A model generated the notes under the pieces. That model saw only the letters and a program-made list of their open reading frames with translations. It did not search any database and was not told the origin of the DNA. Below, in pieces: positions 33,148 through 43,805 of a DNA stretch of 64,000 bases (position 1 is the first letter of the stretch; each line of letters begins with the position of its first letter). Location: assembly GCA_901472405.1 (NCBI GenBank), contig LR590463.1, forward strand, positions 4,650,001 to 4,714,000. Direction: 5' to 3'. The position numbers and the translations under genes are program-made. Origin of the DNA: Serratia rubidaea. Lineage in GTDB: Bacteria; Pseudomonadota; Gammaproteobacteria; Enterobacterales; Enterobacteriaceae.

Positions 33148-33177
33148 CAGGCGGAGCCGCCCGGCTCCGCCTGTTTT
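33148..33177 (+). terminator. Terminator after tex
   Basis: CAGGCGGAGCC-GCCC-GGCTCCGCCTG (11-bp stem, 4-base loop) followed by TTTT, 15 bases beyond the corrected tex stop. Its spacing supports the corrected end of tex. Confidence 0.9.
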
Positions 33178-33580
33178 AAATCCGCATTTTTTTGACCTGC
33201 CGCAACCCCGGCGCTATTTTTTCACCGCTTGCTGCCGGCCGCTCTCTTTCGCTTCTTTGCGCAACGCAACGCGTTCTTATTCACACTTTTATTAACATTT
33301 CTCTTTCATAATGCTTATTTTCGCCCTGGTACAAGGCGTTAGCCGCGCGGGTGACGTCGGTCCGTGTTAATAATAATTTCACCGATGTAGCAAAAGCAGC
33401 GGAATATCTGCCGGCCAGGATCACGCCGTTCTCAAATAAGAAAAAACAGACGCCACTATTTAATAAATTTAACGAATTCTCCTCATTTGCCGCGCCGTTG
33501 GCTGAGTGATACAAGTACGGCATCGCGCAGGCGGCCGATAACGAATCGTTACCAATATCCACACAATTCGAATTGAATTA
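33178..33580. other. Intergenic region between tex and feoA
   Basis: About 540 bases separate tex from feoA; this part precedes the Fur box. It is locally AT-rich. A 93-codon open frame on the minus strand (33281-33562, GTG start) has reasonable codons but no ribosome-binding site, no recognised domain, and starts just at the feo control region, so I do not call it a gene. Confidence 0.4.
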
Positions 33581-33599
33581 GAGAATGATTCTCACTATT
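33581..33599. promoter_or_regulatory. Fur box upstream of feoABC
   Basis: GAGAATGATTCTCACTATT matches the 19-bp Fur consensus GATAATGATAATCATTATC at 14 positions. It lies 120 bases before feoA, so ferrous iron uptake is expected to be repressed by Fur-Fe(II), as in E. coli. I could not identify a matching FNR site. Confidence 0.7.
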
Positions 33600-33718
33600 A
33601 TTCTTGTACGTGTTTATCCCTTGTCGGCAGCGACCTGAAGCAGTATCGGCAGCCGCCGCATACGATTCCGACGCGTTGGCGTCACGCCCTACGCGTCCAG
33701 AAAAATCAAGCAGGTCAT

Positions 33719-33943
33719 ATGCATCTACAGCCCAAACGCTCTTATAAGATCGCCGGTTTTTCTCCTGAAATCAGCCCGGCCTATCGACAAAAACTGTTAT
33801 CGCTCGGCATGTTGCCCGGTTCGTCGTTCGACGTGATTCGCGTGGCCCCGCTCGGCGACCCTATAGAAATCAAAACCCGGCGCGTCAGCCTGGTATTGCG
33901 CAAAAAAGATCTCGCCCTGCTGGCGCTTGAAGCACAGCCGTAA
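33719..33943 (+). CDS. feoA: Ferrous iron transport protein FeoA
   Basis: 74-residue SH3-like cytoplasmic protein (E. coli 75) that supports FeoB function. Typical stretches are [29 protein letters not shown] and [23 protein letters not shown]. First gene of feoABC; feoB begins 43 bases after its stop. Confidence 0.94.
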   Translation: MHLQPKRSYKIAGFSPEISPAYRQKLLSLGMLPGSSFDVIRVAPLGDPIEIKTRRVSLVLRKKDLALLALEAQP

Positions 33944-33986
33944 CGCCGGGCCGTCGTCGACACTCTTATGCGGCATGAAAATAACG

Positions 33987-36305
33987 ATGAAAAAACTCAC
34001 CATTGGCCTAATCGGCAATCCGAATTCAGGGAAAACCACGCTGTTTAATCAGCTTACCGGCGCCCGTCAGCGGGTCGGCAACTGGGCGGGGGTGACGGTG
34101 GAGCGTAAGGAAGGCCAGTTCGCCACGCCGCAGTCGCAGGTAACGCTGGTCGATCTGCCCGGTACTTACTCGCTGACCACCATCTCCGAACAGACCTCGC
34201 TGGATGAGCAGATCGCCTGCCATTACATTCTCAGCGGCGACGCCGACCTGCTGATCAACGTGGTCGACGCCTCCAACCTTGAACGCAACCTCTACCTGAC
34301 GCTGCAGCTGCTGGAGCTGGGCATTCCCTGCATTCTGGCGCTGAACATGCTGGATATCGCCCGCAGCCAGCAGATCGCCATCGACGTCGCCGCCCTGTCG
34401 GCGCGCCTCGGCTGCCCGGTGGTGCCGATGGTCTCGACCAAAGCCGACGGCATCGGCGTGCTCAAGCAGATGATCGACAATCACCAGTGCAACCAGCTCA
34501 CCGCGCTGGTCAACTATCCGCCGCTGCTGCTGCAGGAAGTCGACGCGCTCAGCGCCGCGATGCCCGAGACGCTGCCGGACGGCCAGCGCCGCTGGCTGGC
34601 GCTGCAGATGCTGGAGGGCGATATTTACAGCCACCAGTTGGCGGGCGACGCCGCCGCGCTGCTGCCGGCGGCCCGGCAGTCGCTGGAGCGGCAACAGCAG
34701 GAAGACCCGGCGCTGGTGATTGCCGATGCGCGCTACCAGTCCATCGCCGCCATCTGCGATAGCGTCAGCAATTCGCAGCAGGCGCGGCCAAACCGGCTGA
34801 CCGACCTGCTGGATAAGGTGATCCTCAACCGCTGGCTGGGCGTGCCGATTTTTCTGCTGGTGATGTACCTGATGTTTCTGCTGGCCATCAATATCGGCGG
34901 CGCGCTGCAGCCGATTTTCGATCTCGGCTCGGCCGCCCTGTTTATTCAGGGCATTCAATGGCTCGGCTATACCCTGCACGCCCCGGAGTGGCTGACGGTC
35001 TTTCTGGCGCAGGGCGTCGGCGGCGGTATCAACACCGTGCTGCCGCTGGTGCCGCAGATCGGCATGATGTACCTGTTCCTGTCATTCCTTGAGGATTCAG
35101 GCTATATGGCGCGCGCCGCGTTCGTGATGGACCGGCTGATGCAGGCGTTGGGGCTGCCGGGCAAATCCTTTGTGCCGCTGATCGTCGGGTTTGGCTGCAA
35201 CGTACCGTCGATTATGGGCACCCGCACCCTGGACGCGCAGCGCGAAAGGCTGATTACCATCATGATGGCGCCGTTTATGTCCTGCGGCGCCCGGCTGGCG
35301 ATCTTTGCCGTGTTCGCCGCGGCGTTCTTCGGCCAGCACGGCGCCGGCGTGGTGTTCTCCCTGTATCTGCTGGGTATCCTGGTGGCGATCCTCACCGGCC
35401 TGGTGCTGAAATACACCATCATGCGCGGCGAAGCCTCGCCGTTCGTGATGGAGCTGCCGGTGTATCACGTGCCGCACCTGAAAAGCCTGCTGCTGCAAAC
35501 CTGGCAGCGGCTGAAAGGCTTCGTACTGCGCGCCGGGAAGGTGATCGTCATCGCCAGCATTTTTATCGGCGGCCTGAACAGCTTCTCCTTCAGCGGCAAG
35601 CCGGTGGACAGCATCAATGATTCCGCGCTGGCCTCAGTCTCCAAGGTGCTGACGCCGCTGCTGCAGCCGATGGGCGTGCACAGCGACAACTGGCAGGCTA
35701 CCGTCGGGCTGGTGACCGGCGCGATGGCCAAAGAGGTGGTGGTAGGGACGCTGAACACGCTGTACACCGCCGAACACATTACCAGCCAGGAATTTGACGC
35801 CGAAAGCTTCAACCTGCTGGATGAGCTGCAAGCGGCGCTGCAGGAAACCTGGCAGGGGCTGAAAGACACCTTCAGCCTCAGCGTGCTCTCCAACCCGATC
35901 GAGGCCAGCAAGGGCGACGGTGAAATGGGCGTCAGTTCAATGGGCACCATGAGCAGTAAGTTCGGCACGCCGGTTTCCGCCTACAGCTACCTGATCTTTG
36001 TGCTGTTGTACGTGCCGTGCGTCTCGGTGATGGGGGCCATCGCCCGTGAATCCAGCCGCGGCTGGATGACCTTCTCCATTCTGTGGGGGTTGAACATCGC
36101 CTATTCGCTGGCGACGCTGTTTTACCAGTTTGCCACCTTCAGCCAGCACCCGCAGTACAGCCTGCTGTGCATCGCGGCGGTGGTGGTGGTCAACCTGCTG
36201 GTGCTGATCGGCCTGCGCAAGGCCCGCAGCCGCGTGACCGTACGGCTGCGCAGCGGCGCTGCGGCAGGCGACTGCTGCCAGTCTTCACAGAAGGCATGCC
36301 ACTGA
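33987..36305 (+). CDS. feoB: Ferrous iron permease FeoB
   Basis: Inner-membrane Fe(II) transporter with an N-terminal GTPase: G1 GNPNSGKT (10-17), G3 DLPGTYS near 56-62, G4 NMLD near 120, then a helical domain and two gate regions ([36 protein letters not shown]). It is 772 residues (E. coli 773). ATG 33987 is chosen because homologues begin [16 protein letters not shown]; other in-frame starts are upstream at 33975 and 33927. Its C-terminus keeps paired cysteines ([11 protein letters not shown]). The stop overlaps feoC. Confidence 0.95.
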   Translation: MKKLTIGLIGNPNSGKTTLFNQLTGARQRVGNWAGVTVERKEGQFATPQSQVTLVDLPGTYSLTTISEQTSLDEQIACHYILSGDADLLINVVDASNLERNLYLTLQLLELGIPCILALNMLDIARSQQIAIDVAALSARLGCPVVPMVSTKADGIGVLKQMIDNHQCNQLTALVNYPPLLLQEVDALSAAMPETLPDGQRRWLALQMLEGDIYSHQLAGDAAALLPAARQSLERQQQEDPALVIADARYQSIAAICDSVSNSQQARPNRLTDLLDKVILNRWLGVPIFLLVMYLMFLLAINIGGALQPIFDLGSAALFIQGIQWLGYTLHAPEWLTVFLAQGVGGGINTVLPLVPQIGMMYLFLSFLEDSGYMARAAFVMDRLMQALGLPGKSFVPLIVGFGCNVPSIMGTRTLDAQRERLITIMMAPFMSCGARLAIFAVFAAAFFGQHGAGVVFSLYLLGILVAILTGLVLKYTIMRGEASPFVMELPVYHVPHLKSLLLQTWQRLKGFVLRAGKVIVIASIFIGGLNSFSFSGKPVDSINDSALASVSKVLTPLLQPMGVHSDNWQATVGLVTGAMAKEVVVGTLNTLYTAEHITSQEFDAESFNLLDELQAALQETWQGLKDTFSLSVLSNPIEASKGDGEMGVSSMGTMSSKFGTPVSAYSYLIFVLLYVPCVSVMGAIARESSRGWMTFSILWGLNIAYSLATLFYQFATFSQHPQYSLLCIAAVVVVNLLVLIGLRKARSRVTVRLRSGAAAGDCCQSSQKACH

Positions 36306-36544
36306 TGGCCAGCCTGCTGCAAGTGCGCGACGCGCTGGCGCTCTGCGGCAGCGCCCAGGCGCAGCAGCTCAGCCGGCAGCTGAACGCACCGCTGCCGCTG
36401 GTGCAGGCCATGCTGGATCGTCTGATTGCATTGGGGAAAGCGGAACGCCGCATTGTGGATGGCAGCGGCTGCCTGAGCGGCGCCTGTAAAAGCTGCCCGG
36501 AAGGGAAAGCCTGTACCACGGTGGTCTATCAACTGAAGGCGTAA
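36305..36544 (+). CDS. feoC: FeoC, Fe-S winged-helix protein of the feo operon
   Basis: 79 residues (E. coli 78), winged-helix fold with the cysteine cluster [15 protein letters not shown] (about 58-72), proposed to hold an iron-sulfur cluster and to protect FeoB from proteolysis. ATG 36305 overlaps the TGA of feoB. A perfect hairpin follows directly after the stop. Confidence 0.93.
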   Translation: MASLLQVRDALALCGSAQAQQLSRQLNAPLPLVQAMLDRLIALGKAERRIVDGSGCLSGACKSCPEGKACTTVVYQLKA

Positions 36545-36547
36545 CGT

Positions 36548-36570
36548 CAGGGGCGCAGCCTGCGCCCCTG
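36548..36570. terminator. Hairpin between feoC and the DUF1471 gene
   Basis: CAGGGGCGCA-GCC-TGCGCCCCTG, a 10-bp perfect stem between two convergent genes; no long T run on either side. Probably a terminator for feoABC. Confidence 0.65.
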
Positions 36571-36582
36571 GTTAATCAGAGA

Positions 36583-36867
36583 TTACTGTTTGTCTTTATA
36601 CACATCGGCGATGGCGCTGAATTTACCGTGCTCGCGGCCCGCGATCACCACGTAATACTGTCCGCCCTTCTCATCAGCCAGTTTGGACAGCTTCTCTTTC
36701 GCGTCCATCGGCGAGGTGGTTTCCGCCGTGGTGCTCACCGTACCGATCTTCTCGTATTTTCCCGGATTTTTATCCAGATCTTCTTGCGTCAGCAGCGTGG
36801 CCGCCATGGTGCTGAAAGACACGGAACCCACAACCAGAGCAGCAACGATCATCTTCAATGATTTCAT
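36583..36867 (-). CDS. DUF1471 (YhcN/BhsA family) exported small protein
   Basis: Small periplasmic protein of about 94 residues. A signal peptide (MKSLKMIVAALVVGSVSFSTMAA) precedes the mature DUF1471 domain with EKIGTVSTTAETTSPMDAKEKLSKLADEKGGQYYVVI and the final DVYKDKQ. The start at 36865-36867 has GAGG eight bases upstream; a start five codons earlier is also open. Members respond to acid, peroxide, chlorine or biofilm signals. I cannot assign a specific paralogue. Confidence 0.85.
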   Translation of the reverse strand: MKSLKMIVAALVVGSVSFSTMAATLLTQEDLDKNPGKYEKIGTVSTTAETTSPMDAKEKLSKLADEKGGQYYVVIAGREHGKFSAIADVYKDKQ

Positions 36868-37124
36868 AACTCTACCTCTCAATGGATAATTTATACGTTA
36901 TTCAGGTCGTCAAAAGTACATACGTTGTGACAACAGGCTGCCGCGACGCCCGGGGGTTCGCCATTTCCCTGACGTTCCCCCTCACCCAGAGACTGAGCGC
37001 CGCAGTAAAAGAACGGGTGCAGAGCGCTTCCATTTGCAGCCAACACATTGACTTATTCAGTATCGGACAGCTTGGTTTTTTAGCCAGTAATCGCCAAATT
37101 TTTTAACCGGGCGATTGCGGTGGA

Positions 37125-37902
37125 TCAAAGTGCGCCGTCGCCGACAAAGCGCAGGATCAGCTCGGCAAACTCATCGGGATGCGAAATAAACGGCGCATGC
37201 GCCGCCTTGGCGACCAACCACCGAGCGGGAGGCCGGCGCCAGTTCATCCACCAGCGTCGCCACCTTGCGCGGCACCAGCCCGTCCAGATAGCCGTAGATG
37301 CGCAGCATCGGGCTGCGCACCTCGGCCAGCCGGCGCCGCAAATCGGCGGTACGCAGAATATCCAGCCCGCCGTTCAACACCTCCACGCTCGGCATCGGCT
37401 GATTCAGCACCACCGACTTCAGGGTGCGGGCGTCCTGACGGGCGCTTTCGGTGCCCAGCGTCTGCAGCGCCAGAAAACGCTCCACGGTACGCTGAAAATC
37501 CTCGCTCAGCTGATGCTGGAAGCCGCTTAATATTTCGGGACGAATCCCCGGCCAGTCGTCACGGGCGGAGAAACACGGCGACGACGCGACGGTAATCAGG
37601 CCGTCGACCCGCTGCGGCTGCGTCAGGGCGATCTGGCTGGCAACCAGTCCGCCGAGCGACCAGCCAAGCCACCAGGCCTGCTGCGGCGCCTGCGCCAGCA
37701 GGATCTCCGCCATCTGCGCCAGCGTCAGCGCGCCAAAGCCCTGGCTGCGGCCATAGCCGGGCAGATCCACCAGATGCAGCCGGAAATGCGGCGCCAGTCG
37801 CGTCAGCGCGCAACCCCACACCTCGGCGTTCAGCCCCCAGCCGTGCAGCAGCACAAGATCGCGATCGCCTTCACCCATTGTTTGCCAGTACAACGCTGTC
37901 AT
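37125..37902 (-). CDS. bioH: Pimeloyl-ACP methyl ester esterase BioH (one frameshift)
   Basis: Alpha/beta hydrolase that releases pimeloyl-ACP for biotin synthesis. The nucleophile elbow is GWSLGG (Ser about 82) and the catalytic Asp lies in YGYLDGLVP. An extra base at AA 37216-37217 shifts the frame after RSVV; the corrected tail reads [20 protein letters not shown] with the catalytic His and ends at TGA 37125-37127. Corrected length is 258 residues (E. coli 256). Without the fix the catalytic His is lost. Confidence 0.92.
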
Positions 37903-37940
37903 CAGTTATTGTCCTTGTTTGACTCGTCACGGAGGACGCT

Positions 37941-38624
37941 ATGCTAACAATCCGCAGCCGCTGTTGGCTATGCCGGCAGCCTTTATGCCTGGCCCAGCAC
38001 GGCATCTGCAGCTACTGCCTGCGCCGGCTGCCCGCGCCGCCGACCTGCTGCCCGTGCTGCGGCCTGCCCGCCGGCGACAGCCGTTATCCCTGCGGCCGCT
38101 GCCTGCAAAAAATGCCGCCCTGGCGGCGGCTGGTGTTCGTCACCGACTATGTCAGCCCGCTGAGCCAGCTGGTCAAACGCCTCAAGTTTCAGCGGCGTCC
38201 GGAGCTGGCGCTGCTGCTGGCCAGGCTGCTTCTGCTGCGCTGGCTACAGCTGCGCCGAGAGCAATATCTGAACAGACCCGAGCTGATTTTAACGGTACCC
38301 TTACAGAAAATGCGTCGCTGGCGACGCGGCTATAATCAAAGCGAACTGCTGGCGACGCCGCTGGCCCGCTGGCTGGGCTGCGAGTATCGTCCGCGGGCGC
38401 TGCGGCGCATACGCGCCACCGCCGCACAGCAGCGCCTGACGGCACGGCAGCGCAGGCGCAACCTGCGCGGCGCCTTTCGCTGCGATGAGGATCTGGCCGG
38501 GCGGCACGTCGCCCTGTTGGATGATGTGGTGACCACCGGCAGCACGGCGGCGGAAATCGCCGCGCTGCTGCAGGCGCAGGGCGTCGCTTCATTGCAGATA
38601 TGGTGTATTTGCCGCACATTGTAG
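37941..38624 (+). CDS. gntX: GntX/ComF-type phosphoribosyltransferase-like protein
   Basis: 227 residues, same length as E. coli GntX. The N-terminal zinc-ribbon-like cysteines (CWLC, CSYC, CCPCC, CGRC, about 9-53) precede a PRTase-like domain with the PRPP loop LLDDVVTTGSTAAEIA near 195-210. The ComF family includes competence proteins, and E. coli GntX is needed for use of DNA as nutrient, which fits the hof genes in this window. It is divergent from bioH. Confidence 0.92.
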   Translation: MLTIRSRCWLCRQPLCLAQHGICSYCLRRLPAPPTCCPCCGLPAGDSRYPCGRCLQKMPPWRRLVFVTDYVSPLSQLVKRLKFQRRPELALLLARLLLLRWLQLRREQYLNRPELILTVPLQKMRRWRRGYNQSELLATPLARWLGCEYRPRALRRIRATAAQQRLTARQRRRNLRGAFRCDEDLAGRHVALLDDVVTTGSTAAEIAALLQAQGVASLQIWCICRTL

Positions 38625-38682
38625 TGCCGGAATAATGGGCGTATTATAACCTACTATAGAAGTCAACTATTGAGCTAATGCT

Positions 38683-39258
38683 ATGATTCGTATAACAGAT
38701 GCAGCACAGGAACATTTTACCAAACTGCTGGCAAATCAAGAAGAAGGCACCCAGATCCGCGTATTCGTGATCAACCCGGGTACGCCGACGGCCGAATGCG
38801 GCGTTTCTTATTGCCCGCCTGACGCGGTAGAAGCGACGGACACCGAACTGAAGTTCGACAAACTGTCGGCCTACGTTGATGAGATCAGCGCGCCGTTTCT
38901 GGAAGACGCTGAAATCGACTTCGTCACCGACCAGCTGGGCTCGCAGTTAACGTTGAAGGCGCCGAACGCCAAAATGCGTAAAGTGGACGACGATGCGCCG
39001 CTGCTGGAGCGCGTCGAGTACGTCCTGCAATCGCAAATCAACCCGCAGCTGGCCGGCCACGGCGGCCGCGTGACGCTGATGGAGATCACCGACGAAGGCT
39101 TCGCCATCCTGCAGTTCGGCGGCGGTTGCAACGGCTGCTCCATGGTCGACGTAACGCTGAAGGAAGGGATCGAAAAAGAGCTGCTGCAGAAGTTCCCGGA
39201 ACTGAAGGGCGTGCGCGATCTGACCGAACACCAGCGCGGCGAGCACTCTTACTACTAA
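38683..39258 (+). CDS. nfuA: Fe-S biogenesis protein NfuA
   Basis: Iron-sulfur carrier of 191 residues (E. coli 191). It has an N-terminal degenerate A-type domain and a C-terminal Nfu domain with the cluster-binding CxxC ([18 protein letters not shown] near 146-163). Intact. It is convergent with malQ across a perfect palindrome. Confidence 0.96.
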   Translation: MIRITDAAQEHFTKLLANQEEGTQIRVFVINPGTPTAECGVSYCPPDAVEATDTELKFDKLSAYVDEISAPFLEDAEIDFVTDQLGSQLTLKAPNAKMRKVDDDAPLLERVEYVLQSQINPQLAGHGGRVTLMEITDEGFAILQFGGGCNGCSMVDVTLKEGIEKELLQKFPELKGVRDLTEHQRGEHSYY

Positions 39259-39267
39259 GCCTGCCGA

Positions 39268-39293
39268 CACCATGCCGCCGCGGCGGCATGGTG
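39268..39293. terminator. Perfect 26-bp palindrome between nfuA and malQ
   Basis: CACCATGCCGCCG followed immediately by its exact reverse complement, between two convergent genes. No T run flanks it, so it may be a Rho-assisted end or mRNA-stabilising hairpin. Confidence 0.6.
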
Positions 39294-39301
39294 ATGAGCG
39301 C

Positions 39302-41389
39302 CTACCCCACCGAACCGTTGCGCCGCCGACGGTCCAGATCTTTTAGCAACAGCGTCACCCGCCGATCGGCAAACATCTCCTCCAGCGTCTGCGACAGCTT
39401 ACGTCGCCAGTTCGGGTATTCCGTGCTGGTGCCCGGCACATTCACCGGCGTCGCCATATCCAGCCAGTCTTCCGGCTGCAGGCCGAGCAACGCGCTGGCG
39501 CTGTCCGCCACATAGCGCTGTAATCCCCGGTTCAGCAGCGGGCTCATCGCCAGACGCGCCGCCTTGCCGCCCACCTTCTGCGGCACGCAGCCGTAATGGT
39601 GCAACCCGTCCAGCAGCCCCTGCTTGGCCCGCTCGCGATCGGCGTACAGCTCCGCCAGCACCTCGGCGTCTGGGTACAGGCCGAGCGAGGCGCCCAGCCG
39701 TAAATCATCCCCCTGCCAGTAACCGCGCAGCGTCGGCAAATCATGGGTGGTGATGGTCGCCATCGCCTGCACCGGGTAGGCCTGCGGCGCGCGGAAACGG
39801 TTTTCATCATCCCGTTCGAAATACAGCACCTTGTAAGAGTACACGCCGCTGTCGCGCAGCTTGCTGACGATCTCCAGCGGCACCGTCCCCAAATCTTCGC
39901 CGATCACCATGCAGCGCTGACGCTGACTCTCCAGCGCCAGCACCGCCAGCAGATCGTCCACCGGGTATTTGACATAGGCGCCGCGGTCGGCGGTCGCGCC
40001 GGCGGGTATCCACCACAGACGCAGCAACGCCATCACATGGTCAATGCGCAGCGCGCCGCAGTCGGCCATATTGGCGCGCAGCAGGTCGATAAACGGCTGA
40101 TAGCCGCGCGCCGCCATCACGTGCGGATCCATCGGCGGCAGCCCCCAGTTCTGCCCCAGCGGGCCGAGGATATCCGGCGGCGCGCCAACCGACGCCTGTA
40201 GGCAATACAGCTCGCGGTCGCACCAGGTTTCCGCCCCGCCCTGCGCCACGCCGACCGCCAGATCGCGATACAGGCCGATCGGCATCTGCTGCTGACGGCA
40301 GCAGGCAAAACAGTCGGCAAACTGCACCGCGGCCAGCCACTGCAGCCACAGGTAGAACTCCACCTCCTCCTGATGATCGCGGCAGAACGCCGCCGTCGCC
40401 TCGCCGTCGCTCTGGCGGTACGCCGACGGCCAGACCGGCCAGCCCCACAGCGCCGGATCCTGTTCGCACAGGTGGGCGTGCAGCGCGTCAAACACCGCCT
40501 GCTGATAAAGGCTGTCGCCGCTCTCGGCGACAAACAGACGCAGCGCGTGGCGCTGCGGGTCATCGGCCGCCCGCGTCTGGAACTGGCTGAAGGCCAGCCG
40601 CAGCCCCTGCAGCTTTAGCGCGGTCACCGCCGCATAGTCGACCCATTCGCTGTCGCGCGCCGCCGCCAGCCGCTTGCGGGTCGCCGCCTGACGCCACCAG
40701 CGCTGCGCCGCGGCGCTACGCTGGAAATCCTCCACGGCGTTGACGTCGATATACAGCACGTTCAGCCAGCGTCGCGACGACGGGCTGTACGGGCTGGCGC
40801 TGTCCGGGTCCGCCGGATAGAGCGCATGAATCGGGTTAAGCCCGACGAACGCGCCGCCGCGTTCGCCCACCTCCGCCACCATCCTCCGCAGGTCGCCGAA
40901 ATCGCCGATGCCCCAGTTGCTGTCGGAGCGCAGCGTATACAGCTGCACGCAGGCCCCCCACAGCTTTTTGCCGGTCAGCAGCGCGTCCGGCTCATAACAG
41001 CGTCGGGGGGCAATAATCAGCCGGCACTGCCAGCTCTGCTGCTGCTGCGTCAGGCGCAGCTGGTGATAGCCGAGCGGCAGTTCGCCGGCGGGTAAGGTGA
41101 ACGTCTTGCCGGCGCCGGCGCGCCCCTGCAGCCGGCCGCCGTCTTCGCGGATCAATTCCCAGCCATACTCGCCGCTGCCCGCCAGCGGCAGGACAATCGG
41201 CTGACGCTGGAAAAACACTTTTACCGGCGGCAGCGGCGCGGCGTCGGCCGACGCCGCCTTGCTGTTCATCGCCGCCAGCAAGGCGCGCTTGCTCTCCGGC
41301 GTGATAGCCTGCTGCTGGCCATGGGCATTGACATAGTCGGCCATAATGCCCGCCTGAGCCGCCGCCTGGTCGATGCTGTTACGATCCAT
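39302..41389 (-). CDS. malQ: 4-Alpha-glucanotransferase (amylomaltase) MalQ
   Basis: GH77 disproportionating enzyme that builds longer maltodextrins for MalP. It is 695 residues (E. coli 694). Landmarks are WGACVQLYTLRSDSNWGIGDFGDL, GLNPIHALYP, LRIDHVMALLRLWWIP (nucleophile Asp), VIGEDLGTVP (acid/base Glu) and THDLPTLRGYW. AGGAG precedes ATG 41387-41389; a much longer in-frame start would run back into malP. Ten bases after the malP stop; malPQ operon. Confidence 0.95.
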   Translation of the reverse strand: MDRNSIDQAAAQAGIMADYVNAHGQQQAITPESKRALLAAMNSKAASADAAPLPPVKVFFQRQPIVLPLAGSGEYGWELIREDGGRLQGRAGAGKTFTLPAGELPLGYHQLRLTQQQQSWQCRLIIAPRRCYEPDALLTGKKLWGACVQLYTLRSDSNWGIGDFGDLRRMVAEVGERGGAFVGLNPIHALYPADPDSASPYSPSSRRWLNVLYIDVNAVEDFQRSAAAQRWWRQAATRKRLAAARDSEWVDYAAVTALKLQGLRLAFSQFQTRAADDPQRHALRLFVAESGDSLYQQAVFDALHAHLCEQDPALWGWPVWPSAYRQSDGEATAAFCRDHQEEVEFYLWLQWLAAVQFADCFACCRQQQMPIGLYRDLAVGVAQGGAETWCDRELYCLQASVGAPPDILGPLGQNWGLPPMDPHVMAARGYQPFIDLLRANMADCGALRIDHVMALLRLWWIPAGATADRGAYVKYPVDDLLAVLALESQRQRCMVIGEDLGTVPLEIVSKLRDSGVYSYKVLYFERDDENRFRAPQAYPVQAMATITTHDLPTLRGYWQGDDLRLGASLGLYPDAEVLAELYADRERAKQGLLDGLHHYGCVPQKVGGKAARLAMSPLLNRGLQRYVADSASALLGLQPEDWLDMATPVNVPGTSTEYPNWRRKLSQTLEEMFADRRVTLLLKDLDRRRRNGSVG

Positions 41390-41399
41390 TCGCTCTCCT

Positions 41400-43805
41400 T
41401 TAACGCCGGGTTTGCCAGATACGCTGCTGATAATCGCGGATCGAACGATCCGAGCTGAACATGCCGACGCGCGCCGTATTGAGAATGGCGCTGCGCGTCC
41501 ACGCCTCTGCATCGCGATACAGCCGGTCGGCGCGCTGCTGCGCCTGGCAATAGTCGGCGAAGTCCGCCAGCACCAGATAAGGGTCGCCGCCGGCCTGCAG
41601 GCTGTGCAGCATCATGTCAAACGCCTGCGGGTCGCCGTGGCTCAGCGCGCCGCTTTCCAGCTCGGCGAGAACCGCATCCAGCTGCGCATCCTGCTGCCGG
41701 TAACGCAGCGGGTCGTAACCGCCGGCCTGCAGCGCCTTCACCTGTTCGACCGTGTTGCCGAAGATAAAGATATTGTCCGCGCCGACCTGTTCGGCAATCT
41801 CCACGTTGGCGCCGTCCAGCGTGCCGATGGTCAGCGCGCCGTTCAGCGCCAGCTTCATATTGCCGGTGCCAGAGGCCTCTTTGCCCGCGGTGGAGATCTG
41901 CTCGGAAAGATCCGCCGCCGGGATCATCAGCTCCGCCACGGAGACGCGATAGTCCGGGATAAATACCACCTTCAGACGATCTTTCACCCGCGGATCGTTG
42001 TTGATCTTCTCCGCCGCCTGATTGATCGCATAGATGATGTTTTTCGCCAGGTAGTAGCCCGGCGCGGCCTTGGCGCCGAACAGGAACACGCGCGGCGCGA
42101 TGTCCAGATTCGGGTTATCGCGCAGTTGGCGATACAGCGACAGAATATGCAGCAGGTTCAGATGCTGACGTTTATATTCGTGCAGCCGTTTGATCTGCAC
42201 GTCGAAAATCGCGTCCGGGTCCAGTTTCAGCCCCATCACGCCGTGCACATAGTTGGCCAGCGCGACTTTGTTATCGCGTTTGATCTGCCGGTACTGCTGG
42301 CGGAACGACGCATCGTCAGCGTATTGCTCCAGCCCCTGCAGCGCGTCGAGGTCATTTGCCCACTCCACCTGCAGCCGGCTGTCAATCAGCGCCGACAGCG
42401 CCGGATTACACTGCTTCAGCCAGCGGCGCGGCGTAATGCCGTTGGTGACGTTATGGAATTTTTGCGGCCACAGGCGGTGATACTCCGGGAACAGATCCTT
42501 AACCACCAAATCCGAGTGCAGCTGCGCCACGCCGTTGACCGCAAAGCCGCTGACCACGCACAGGTTGGCCATACGCACCTGCCGGTCGTAGTGCACCGCC
42601 AGCTTGGCCCACACCGCCTCGTTCTGCGGCCAGTGCTGCTCCACCAACTGGCGGAAGTTGGCGTTGATCCGCATGATGATCGAGAAGTGGCGCGGCAGCA
42701 GGCTGCGCACCAGCTCTTCATCCCAGCACTCCAGCGCCTCCGGCATCAGCGTATGGTTGGTATAGGCGAAAGTGTTGCTGGTGATGCGCCAGGCGTCATC
42801 CCACTCCAGCTGGTGTTCGTCCAGCAGAATGCGCAGCATTTCCGGGATGGCGATGGTCGGGTGAGTATCGTTGAGCTGAATCACCTCATAGTCCGCCAGC
42901 TCCTCAATACGGCGGCCGGCCAGATGGTGTTTCCGCAGAATATCCGCCACCGAGCAGGCGCACTGGAAATACTGCTGCATCAGGCGCAGGCGTTTACCCG
43001 CCTGATGGTTATCATTCGGGTACAGCACCTTGGTCAGACTGGCGGCGTCTACCCCCTGCTGCTCCGCCAGCAGGAAGTCGCCGTCGTTAAACGCGCCCAG
43101 ATCGAACGGCTGCGCATGCGTGGCCTGCCACAAGCGCAGCGGCTGGCTGACGCCGTTGCGGTAGCCCACCACCGGCAGATCCCAGGCTTCGCCGCGCAGC
43201 ACCTGCGCCGGTCGCCACAGCTCGCGGCCGTCCGCCAGGGTTTCCAGCTCGCCGCCGATGCCGACCTCCACCGCCAGCGCGGCATTGTGACGGAACCACG
43301 GATAGCTCTCGCGCTGCCAGTCGTCCGGCGCTTCCTGCTGCTGCCCGTCGCGGAACGACTGGCGGAACAGCCCGTACTGATAGTTCAGCCCGTACCCGGT
43401 CGCCGGCTGCCCCACCGTCGCCATCGAATCGAGGAAGCAGGCGGCCAGCCGCCCCAGCCCGCCGTTGCCCAGCGCCGGATCGGTTTCCTGCTCCAGCACG
43501 TCCGCCAGCTGGACGCCCTGCTCCGCCAGCACCGCCGCTACTTCGTCATACCAGCCCAGGTTGATCAGGTTATTGGCCGTCAGCCGGCCAATCAGAAATT
43601 CCATCGAAATGTAGTTCACATGACGCTGTGCGCTGTCCTGCCGCACGGGGGCGGGCTGCGCCGCCAGCTGTTCCGCCAGCGCGCCGCTGACCGCCTGCCA
43701 CCACTGGTGCGGCGTCATCTGCTGGGCGGAACTCAGTCCGAAGTGCTGCCACTGGCGGGTCAGTGCCGCCAGAAAAACGTCCTTTTTAAGCGTAGGCTGT
43801 GACAT
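41400..43805 (-). CDS. malP: Maltodextrin phosphorylase MalP
   Basis: GT35 phosphorylase that cleaves maltodextrins to glucose-1-phosphate with PLP. It is 801 residues (E. coli 797). Typical motifs are [50 protein letters not shown], and the PLP-lysine region [23 protein letters not shown] near 640-663. The start at 43803-43805 (MSQPTLKKD) agrees with E. coli (MSQPIFNDK), though the ribosome-binding site is weak. Confidence 0.95.
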   Translation of the reverse strand: MSQPTLKKDVFLAALTRQWQHFGLSSAQQMTPHQWWQAVSGALAEQLAAQPAPVRQDSAQRHVNYISMEFLIGRLTANNLINLGWYDEVAAVLAEQGVQLADVLEQETDPALGNGGLGRLAACFLDSMATVGQPATGYGLNYQYGLFRQSFRDGQQQEAPDDWQRESYPWFRHNAALAVEVGIGGELETLADGRELWRPAQVLRGEAWDLPVVGYRNGVSQPLRLWQATHAQPFDLGAFNDGDFLLAEQQGVDAASLTKVLYPNDNHQAGKRLRLMQQYFQCACSVADILRKHHLAGRRIEELADYEVIQLNDTHPTIAIPEMLRILLDEHQLEWDDAWRITSNTFAYTNHTLMPEALECWDEELVRSLLPRHFSIIMRINANFRQLVEQHWPQNEAVWAKLAVHYDRQVRMANLCVVSGFAVNGVAQLHSDLVVKDLFPEYHRLWPQKFHNVTNGITPRRWLKQCNPALSALIDSRLQVEWANDLDALQGLEQYADDASFRQQYRQIKRDNKVALANYVHGVMGLKLDPDAIFDVQIKRLHEYKRQHLNLLHILSLYRQLRDNPNLDIAPRVFLFGAKAAPGYYLAKNIIYAINQAAEKINNDPRVKDRLKVVFIPDYRVSVAELMIPAADLSEQISTAGKEASGTGNMKLALNGALTIGTLDGANVEIAEQVGADNIFIFGNTVEQVKALQAGGYDPLRYRQQDAQLDAVLAELESGALSHGDPQAFDMMLHSLQAGGDPYLVLADFADYCQAQQRADRLYRDAEAWTRSAILNTARVGMFSSDRSIRDYQQRIWQTRR

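Noticed and set aside
33281..33562. 93-codon minus-strand frame upstream of feoA
   Set aside because: GTG start without a ribosome-binding site, no known domain, and it starts at the Fur-controlled feo promoter. Kept only as a check item.
36882..37106. 74-codon open frame upstream of the DUF1471 gene
   Set aside because: Short, no ribosome-binding site, overlaps the promoter region of the divergent gene and has no known motif.
41373..43802. 809-codon open frame antisense to malP
   Set aside because: Mirrors malP over its whole length and has no domain or start signal; shadow frame.
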